A stretch of DNA of 64,000 nt from Artocarpus heterophyllus (Eukaryota; Streptophyta; Magnoliopsida; Rosales; Moraceae), in NCBI GenBank assembly GCA_025403435.1, contig CM046350.1:23623661-23687660 (forward strand), read 5' to 3'. Of the stretch, positions 57,725-64,000 are shown piece after piece. Numbering within the stretch: position 1 is the first letter of the stretch; every line of letters starts with the position of its first letter. The position numbers were made by a program, and so were the translations under genes. The notes under the pieces are model-generated. The model saw only the letters and a list, made by a program, of their open reading frames with translations. It was not told the DNA's origin and ran no database searches.

Positions 57725-58411
57725 AAAAGAATAGGAAATCAGAGCCAAATTCCTTTTTTGACCTCTGGCCACAATTCTTTTGTAACTAGACCTGCTGAGT
57801 AGGACTGGAAAAGTCAATGTAAATATTACATTCATGGAACACAACTTCCCTAATCTCATTCCGCCTGAGCAATGTTTTTAAGGGAAGTGTTAGGCCAAGA
57901 CGCCGGAACCCCAGCTCGGAAGACAGGATGTTGACTCCCAGCCAAGGGCGTCATCCTCGTCAAACTGGACAGGGGGGCTAGTCAATATATGTATCATGTC
58001 TGTCATGCAGACACCCTTAAGTTGCTCGGCACATTTATGTGCCCGATCAGTCCTATACTTGTAAAGTTTCTTTGAAACTTCTACAAGTCTACGGGGGGCG
58101 ACAGGGTAAGGGCAGTTGTACGCCATTTACATTCTGCCCGACTGAGACCAGAAACCTAAACTTGCTTGGATAACTAAGCAGAAATGGATAACTACTCGGA
58201 ACGATCGAGAACTGAAGTCCTCGGATTAACTGAGGACAGAGGTACTGGAATTAACCGAAAACAATTGCACTATTTACCTCTGCTCGGTCAATTGTCCCCC
58301 AGCTTGGGAATCTACCCGAGAAGTATCTAACCTTAAATATTACGTGGGATGTAAAAAAAACTACACGTAAGCTAAAGTAGATACAAAACGAGAAAATATA
58401 AATCGTTTAAA
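57725..58411 (+). other. Spacer between integrase and antisense gene of element C
   Basis: About 690 bp without coding potential on either strand that I can support, of lower GC content than pol. It is the 3' side of both the sense pol and the antisense gene, so the two transcripts converge here. Confidence 0.6.
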
Positions 58412-58415
58412 TTTC

Positions 58416-58421
58416 TTTATT
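58416..58421 (-). terminator. Poly(A) signal of the antisense gene in element C
   Basis: The complement reads AATAAA (in TTAATAAAG), about 63 bases downstream of the antisense stop codon at 58484. Confidence 0.55.
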
Positions 58422-58483
58422 AAGGAGGTACAAGAAAGTCGGGCACCTCCCAAGCCCAATCACAAAAAGCAAGAAACAGAGGA

Positions 58484-61026
58484 TCAATCGGCCCGAGTCT
58501 CATCACCAGCTTGAGTCTCGTCCCCGGCTGCACTGTCGTCTTGACCGCCCTCGGCAGCTTGCACATCCCCGTCGTCATCACCGTCTACAACGACGACCTC
58601 CTCAGCATCCCGTTGTTGCTCGACCTCACCCTGGTCCGCCTCGGCAATAACCGACCAGTCGAATGCAGCGGCCTCGGGATGCTTCTCTATCAGATGGTCG
58701 CGGAGATCCACCATTCCATCGAAGTAGAGATCGGTGTACTCGGGGGATGTCTTGAACTCCTTGACCGCAGCGGCCAGCTGATCCAGAAGCCCGGCCACGA
58801 ATCGGTGATGCTCGGCTTGTAGAGTCGCCAGTCGTTCCTCTAGCCGAGCGGCTTTCTCTTCCTGCCGAGCGGCTTTCTCCTCCTGCCGAGCAGCCTTATC
58901 CTCTGCCTCCTTTAGCTGCCTCAACATGTCCTCGGCCTCGGACTTTGCCTTCTGAGCCTCCTCCTTGGCCCGACCTAATTCATCCTTCGTGTCTTTGAGC
59001 TCTCTGTCGGAGTCCAACTTCAGGAGGAGGGTCTTCTTGTGCCTTTCTTGCTCCTTGTGGACCTCCCTCACCCCGATGGAGTGCGCCATGTGCACAACGG
59101 CGCTCAGCTGTGAAAAGTACCAAGGGATAAGTTCTCGGCAACATTATAGGAAGTCCCTGCAACCATTAGTCGACTTGGATACTTACTGAGGTTGCCGTTC
59201 GGAGCGCCAGGTTGCACAAATCGGGGAAGTCCTCACCCTGAATCTCCATAAAGAAGTCATTCAAGGGAGCCACGTCCCTGATGCGTTCAAGGAGCATCCC
59301 GCTGTAGTTCGGGCGCCTTCTTTGTTGGTTCTCGGAAGAACCTCTGAATGCCTCGTCTACTCGGCCGACCTCTGACGAGGTCCTTATTGGCGGTTGCGGT
59401 GGAGCTTGGACTGACGTGGAGGTCTGCTCGGTACGTGTCGGGGGCTCGGGTGCTGGCGTCCGCTTACGCTTCTTGCTGGCCTCAGCGGCCTTGCCCTTGC
59501 CCTTCCTCTGTGTTGTCATCTGGGCAAGCCTACCAGCGCGGGAGCTCGCTGCGGTCATTTTTGTACAAAGAAAATCCAAGTTAAACAAAGGACGAAATAA
59601 AAGAGGACGGCGACTATAAATAAAGTTCTGGGCTGACCTCCGATCCGGAGTTGGCCCGACGGGTACAGGAGCCTAATCACGCCCTCGAGGTTCTCGTCGG
59701 CTACAGGTGGCCCCACACCGAGGTACTGGACAATGAAGGCTCCCTCGTCGGCCACCCGGACCGGGAAGTGCTTGGCCCTGGAAGATCCGCATCACCCATA
59801 TGGGCAACAGTAACCTGCCTGGATTCCCGGGCAGGACACCTAGCTCGGGGAAGACTGCTAGATTCCCCGAACCAACCGTATCTGGACAGGGTGTCCTTTC
59901 TCAGAAGAAAGGACTGTTGTCTGGACGACTCGGACTTTTCGAACAGCTCGTCCACGGCCTCTATTACATGGCTCGGTGCCCAAGGGCGCTTAATCCAGAC
60001 GTGCCCCAGCTCGAATGACCCCGGCACTTGTTCATCCTCGGGGACAGCTTCACCGGCTCGGGCTAAAAAGTTCCCCCCGACGTAAAACCATTCGTACTTC
60101 CACAGCTTGTCCGAGTCGGGGTTGCCCAGAATAAAGTCCTTTCTGAAGCCGGTGAAGTAGTACCAACCGGACTGCCGAGGAAGCTTCTTCATCTTGAATA
60201 CTTGCTTGAAGGTCTCCAGCGGCATCTCAGTACTCCGGTGGTACTTCCACAAAATATACATCCCGATCAGCGACCTGTAGCTGTTCGGGTTTAATTGTGC
60301 CGGGCACACATTAAAGTCATTAAGCGCCCGGCGAAGGAAACGGTGCAGTGGCAGACGCAGTCCGGCCTTGAAGAACTCGGCGTAAAGCGTGATGAACCCC
60401 TCCGACGCCTCTAAAGGTGAATCCCCCTCGCCGGGAACGACGAGATCCACATCGGCCGGAATACCATATTCGGCGCGTAGTGTCTCTAACCGCGACTCTG
60501 TAATCGCGCTCGTATATCCTGCCGCTGAGGTTTGCCCGGGACGGCTTATCTGATATACTGTGACGCCCCGTACGCGGGTGGCCTGGACCTCCTGCTCCAT
60601 CTCCGGCTGTTCTGCCCCTGCCTCCTCGGCCGCATGCTCCTCATCAGAGGCATCAACTGTAATCACGCCTGCAACTTGGACGGGGGCCTCGGCATTCCGA
60701 CCAAAGGTGCTCAGAGCGTCCTCCTAGGTTTGAAACTCGGTCCTCTCCCTTGGAAAAACTTGGGAATGGCCCGCTGTTGCCGCCCCAGTGTAAGGGTCTT
60801 GCTCCCTAGACGGCCTGATAAGTTTGTGCCCGTCCAGCAAATTTAAAAATTCTTGCTCGGGCACGGTCTGGGAATCGACCCTTAGGATCTGCTCCAGCCG
60901 CCTGGCCCCTTCCCGTCTTTGGGACGCCACCTCGGCGTCAGATTGAGTCGAAGAAGAGCTACTGCTCTCCCTGCTGCTTTTCGGCCATGAAACCTCTACG
61001 TTTGACGAGTCAGACAAATCACTCAT
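58484..61026 (-). pseudogene. Antisense gene of element C: Transposase_28-like domain plus coiled coil
   Basis: Proposed exons on the minus strand: 61026-59638, 59548-59187 and 59107-58484. Intron 1 (59637-59549, 89 nt, phase 1) and intron 2 (59186-59108, 79 nt, phase 0) have GT/AG borders and join frames cleanly. Exon 1 starts MSDLSDSSNVEV with a serine-rich acidic part, then a domain with FFKAGLRLPLHRFLRRAL, NFNV/PAQLNPNSYRSLIGM and WYYFTGFRKDFI that I recognise as the 'putative gypsy type transposon' family (Transposase_28). Exon 2 is basic (GKGKAAEASKKRKR, a likely nuclear signal). Exon 3 is a coiled coil with AARQEEK repeats and an acidic tail. A TAG at 60724-60726 and a one-base shift between about 59755 and 59850 break it. 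Its role in the element is not known. Confidence 0.75.
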
Positions 61027-61163
61027 TTTCACTCGGGAATTACCTGCTCGGGTTCTTGGTAGCTCGGTTGATATAATCCTCGGCTAGTACTTGAGCTCGG
61101 CAGCTAAAATTTCTCGCTCGTAAATTTCTGAAAATGAAGTGCAAATTGCGAAGGGGAGGGACC

Positions 61164-61173
61164 CTATTTATAG
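61164..61173 (-). promoter_or_regulatory. TATA box of the antisense gene in element C
   Basis: The complement reads CTATAAATAG followed by GGTCCCTCCCC, about 140 bases upstream of the antisense ATG. It lies between the antisense gene and the 3' LTR and is a separate box from the LTR's own, on the opposite strand. Confidence 0.7.
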
Positions 61174-61365
61174 CCATTTTAAGCGGGAAGTTCAAGCGCG
61201 AAAACCCAAAAGGTGCAATTAATACGCCTGACAGCCACACAGACGGCTGCACGCGACAAGCGTCTTTTCACCTCACCCCGCTTCTAAGTGTCGCTTAGTC
61301 TTCTTCCTTTGAGCCGACCTCACCCACTCAGCATAGTCCACCCGGCCGAACACCGACCAGGTGCA

Positions 61366-61377
61366 CTGGGGGGCTAA
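61366..61377 (+). other. Polypurine tract of element C
   Basis: ACTGGGGGGCTAA precedes the TGTTGAGGG start of the 3' LTR; the G run is the likely primer for plus-strand synthesis. Confidence 0.75.
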
Positions 61378-61970
61378 TGTTGAGGGTTAGCTCGGCACTT
61401 CCACCGAGGACATTAACTTGGTGGTCGGCAAATCAGTTCGACAGACATAGGCTACCGCCCGACCCGACGAATTATGCTTTTTCCCGAGGATCCTTCCACT
61501 TATCTGAGGGCACACCCCCAAGAAGGCTGCCACCTCGGGGGATGAACAGTAGCTCGGGTCGGGCCACACTATTCATCATAACACGTCACTACCCATCCTT
61601 GTAGGCCAACACCAGGCAGGCGTGCTGCCGTCCGATAGAGTCCAATCCATTGGACTATGGACGCGACACTTGTCACCTATTGCATGATACACTTTGATGT
61701 GACACCTGGGTAATGGGCAAAACCCATCTTGCACCTGATCCAGCTGGTGGCCTATAAATAGGATGCATTTATGACGTTTTAGAGAGAGAGACCTCTTCTC
61801 ATTTAACCAGCTGCCGACCTCTACCGAACAGTTCTTGCCTTGAGCATTTCTCCGAATCATCCCTCTCGTAGGTACTCAATCCCGACCAGGGGCGAGCTTA
61901 AGAGGAGGTCAGAAGGTGTATAGTCACACGTGAGTGTTGATCCGACACCGAACAGCGGTAAGCATCAACA
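61378..61970 (+). repeat. 3' LTR of element C
   Basis: 593 bp; same ends as the 5' LTR. Nine base differences from it, all transitions, and a 31-bp deletion after GAGCAT. TATA box at 61753-61760. Confidence 0.96.
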
Positions 61971-62330
61971 CCTATTAACAAAGATATTCAAACTAGTTTA
62001 TTGGAAGAGGGCAATTGGTAAATTTTTACATTTGGCTAACAATTTCATTAATTAAAATTAGTCATCTAGAGAGTAAATCTAATTCACATGAAGTTAATCA
62101 GTGAAAATGGATCCCTAGAGCTTTAGTTTTACTTTAGTTTCGTTTATTTAATTTTAATTTTATTAGTTTCATTTTATTTTATTTTTTAATCAATTATTCA
62201 AATAATCTTAGAGTTGAAAAAATTTCAATAATTAATTAAAATCGAACATAATCGCTAAGGGAACGTACTCTACTTATCATAATATTACTTGTTTATATGT
62301 TATTGTGCACTTGCAATTTCCAATGAAACA

Positions 62331-62740
62331 TTAACCAGTAAGTAAGCTTTACAAATCATTTCTTAGTATGTTGACACTAAATATTGATTTAAAAACTTAA
62401 AAATACTTAGAAAATTTATAGCTTTTGATTCATAACATTTATATACATTTAAAAACATATTTCCAAGCATTTTAGGTCAAGAAAGAATGTAAAATCATAC
62501 CGGAACAAAGATATATGTGGGGCTCGGATTGCTAAAGCAATAGTCCTTGAGAGGGTTGGTCAACGGGGATACACATAGTATCGGGATTGATCCCTTTATC
62601 ACATAGTGTAAATTCCAACTGAACATTATAAGAATTAAAGTATTACATAATTGATAAATAAATTTTTTTTATTCTCCTAAATGCAAATATTATAAGGTTC
62701 CAATATTGTTAAAAGTCCATAATGATGTATATGAAGAATT
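62331..62740. other. Unassigned DNA
   Basis: AT-rich stretch with a GC-richer patch (62515-62600, GGGGCTCGGATTGC.. GAGGGTTGGTCAACGGGG). No gene or transposon end recognised; it may be the leader of the old gypsy-type element. Confidence 0.35.
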
Positions 62741-62749
62741 CATAAAACA

Positions 62750-64000
62750 GATGATATAATTATGTGCCCTTAGTATAAATTTTGATTTACAATCAGTAGA
62801 TGAAGCAGACACTTTATCTTCATAAGAATATGATGTTGTCTATTATTAATTTGGAAGAATAATTTTATTTAGATTATAGTAATGTTATGATTATTGGATA
62901 GAGTCATCAGTATGTTTATAACACATTAAAACTATACCAATATCGAATTTAATTTCTTGTGTAATTCCATAATAAGAAAATAGAACTATATCATTATTGA
63001 TCACTTTATGGATCAAATCTTAATCTTGAAGTGATTAGTAGACTCACATCTATTTTATTATGTCTTTTGATTGCCAATGGTGAAATCTATGTTTTCACAA
63101 TAAAAAAAATCAGTATATTGGATACATAGTAATATAGGTAGCTGGGAACACTACTCACAAATATAGAATCTACAACTCCTACTAGATAGGAAGATGACAT
63201 AATATTCTCATGAGTATTAATTTAGAAACTTAAGTGAAGAATACTCCTAGTTGATATGAGATATTAGATACACTTAACCCAAACCCTTATTTATGATTGT
63301 TCATAACTAGGTCACTCATTAGATATTTAATGGAACTCGTGGACAAAGAAGTAATTAGAGAGGTTATACCAAAGATTATAAACCTAACTCTAACTATGAA
63401 TATTTTTGTGGGGGTATTATCACGTAATAAATGATTATATCAATGGAAAACCTTATTGTCAACATTTAATGTTTAAGGTTCCATATAATTAATGTGTATA
63501 ATATAAAAGTACAGCTTTGGTTTCCGAAAAGGACGCAATCTAGAGTCAATGATTATTAGTAATTTATATCTAAATTGTAAATAATTATTGGAGCTTAAAT
63601 TATATATATCCATTGGGTCCCTTTGCTAACTCTATAACATTCTTTCAAATGGGTTAGTCGAAATTTCTTAGATTATTATTGATTAGTAAGGTAGAATTGG
63701 AAATTCACACATTATGTTACCTACATTGTGTCTGGCCCAACTAGTGTACTTTAGAAGTACATGTGGCGCTAATTTAATGGTTGGGTGATTTAAATATATC
63801 ACATAATTTTCATGTGATCTATTTGTAATGTCAGTGAAAAATATTTTTCAAAAGTTGAAGTAAATATTACACAATTATTTATTTTATCAAATATAATAAA
63901 TAATTAAAAAAATCATGAAAGATGTTTATTTGAAAAGCTAAAATAAATAATATCTCAATTTGAACCAAAATTGGATCTTGCATATATACTGGATGGATAT
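62750..64000 (+). repeat. Diverged copia-type LTR fragment running off the window
   Basis: Landmarks in the same order as in the A/B and solo LTRs: TATGTGCCCTTAGTAT (62761), ATCTTAATCTTGAAGTGATTAGTAG (63017), TATGTCTTTTGATTGCCAATGGTGA (63060), GGAGCTTAAATTATATATATCCATTGGGTCCCTTTGCTA (63590). Sequence between them is only loosely alignable, so it is an old or distantly related LTR. Confidence 0.5.

Larger units (their letters stand above)
51376..61970 (+). mobile_element. Complete Tat-type Ty3/gypsy retrotransposon C with antisense gene
   Basis: 10,595 bp with CCTAT target duplications (51371-51375 and 61971-61975). Order: LTR, primer site, gag, protease, reverse transcriptase, RNase H, second (archaeal-type) RNase H, integrase, spacer, antisense spliced gene, purine tract, LTR. 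Reverse transcriptase before integrase defines gypsy; the second RNase H, the DNGSS protease and the reverse-oriented extra gene are marks of the Tat lineage. GC content is clearly above the surroundings. The LTRs differ at nine positions plus one 31-bp deletion, so it is young, but six nonsense codons, frameshifts and a damaged integrase site make this copy unable to move by itself. Confidence 0.96.
48640..62330 (+). mobile_element. Old gypsy-type LTR split by a solo LTR and by element C
   Basis: 48640-48958 has an LTR promoter appearance: CTATAAATAG at 48795-48804 followed by GGACGAAGAAGAAGATT and a transcribed leader with ATCTATGAATGCTTAAATAC. 51096-51375 continues in the same style, and 61971-62330 ends with AAGGGAACGTACTCTACTTATC..TTGTGCACTTGCAATTTCC, reminiscent of the 3' ends of plant gypsy LTRs. 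The two insertions each keep perfect 5-bp target duplications, so the three pieces were contiguous. Outer ends are uncertain and no coding part is attached. Confidence 0.45.

Noticed and set aside
59795..59832. A possible 37-nt intron in exon 1 of the antisense gene of element C (CAG/GTTACT ... TTCCAG/GGCC)
   Set aside because: Too short for a plant intron, and its length (1 modulo 3) does not restore the downstream frame; a one-base shift explains the data better.

Overview
This window looks like nuclear DNA of a flowering plant, probably a dicot; I cannot name the species. Reasons: a spliced plant-type ZIP metal transporter gene, AT-rich intergenic DNA with long homopolymer and (TA)n runs, and a dense nest of plant transposon families (Athila-like and Tat-like Ty3/gypsy, Ty1/copia with tRNA-Met primer sites, CACTA, hAT, and a Mutator-like candidate). 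There are no operons, rRNA, tRNA or CRISPR arrays that I can see.

Only one intact host gene is visible: a three-exon ZIP/IRT-like Fe/Zn transporter on the minus strand (11512-13230, 343 aa), with a TATA box and a poly(A) signal. Everything else recognisable is mobile DNA or its debris.

Layout: 1-7318 is the 3' part of a decayed Athila-like gypsy element ending in a 2.1 kb LTR. It abuts a decayed CACTA element (7319-9766). 9767-11447 is plain intergenic DNA, followed by the ZIP gene. 13510-14870 is LTR-like debris. 14880-24213 is copia element A on the minus strand; its 5' LTR is truncated and its integrase is split by an 838-bp non-autonomous hAT element with an 8-bp target duplication (18926-19763). 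24214-25319 holds two more repeat fragments. 25560-27950 is a minus-strand gypsy LTR/leader remnant, probably Tat-like. 28140-39680 is a Mutator-like candidate with ~135-bp inverted ends and an internal degenerate minisatellite, into which complete copia element B (28846-38514, plus strand, 5-bp target duplication CGACG) has inserted. 42661-45100 is a hAT transposase pseudogene (zinc finger MYM/DUF4371 type). 48640-62330 appears to be an old LTR interrupted twice: by a copia-type solo LTR (48959-51095, target duplication TTATG) and by a young, complete Tat-type gypsy element C (51376-61970, target duplication CCTAT). The right edge carries a diverged LTR-like fragment.

The most interesting object is element C. 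It carries gag-pol with two RNase H domains on the plus strand. Opposite to it lies an antisense gene with its own TATA box, two spliceable introns and a poly(A) signal, encoding a Transposase_28-like domain and a coiled coil. All nine visible LTR substitutions are transitions, mostly in CpG or CpHpG context, and the nonsense codons are explicable as C-to-T changes, pointing to cytosine-methylation decay. A second notable signal is a GC-rich near-palindrome (TCGGCAGGCCGA) that recurs in the LTRs and leaders of the copia family, and in the solo LTR and other debris, and differs in copy number between the two LTRs of one element.
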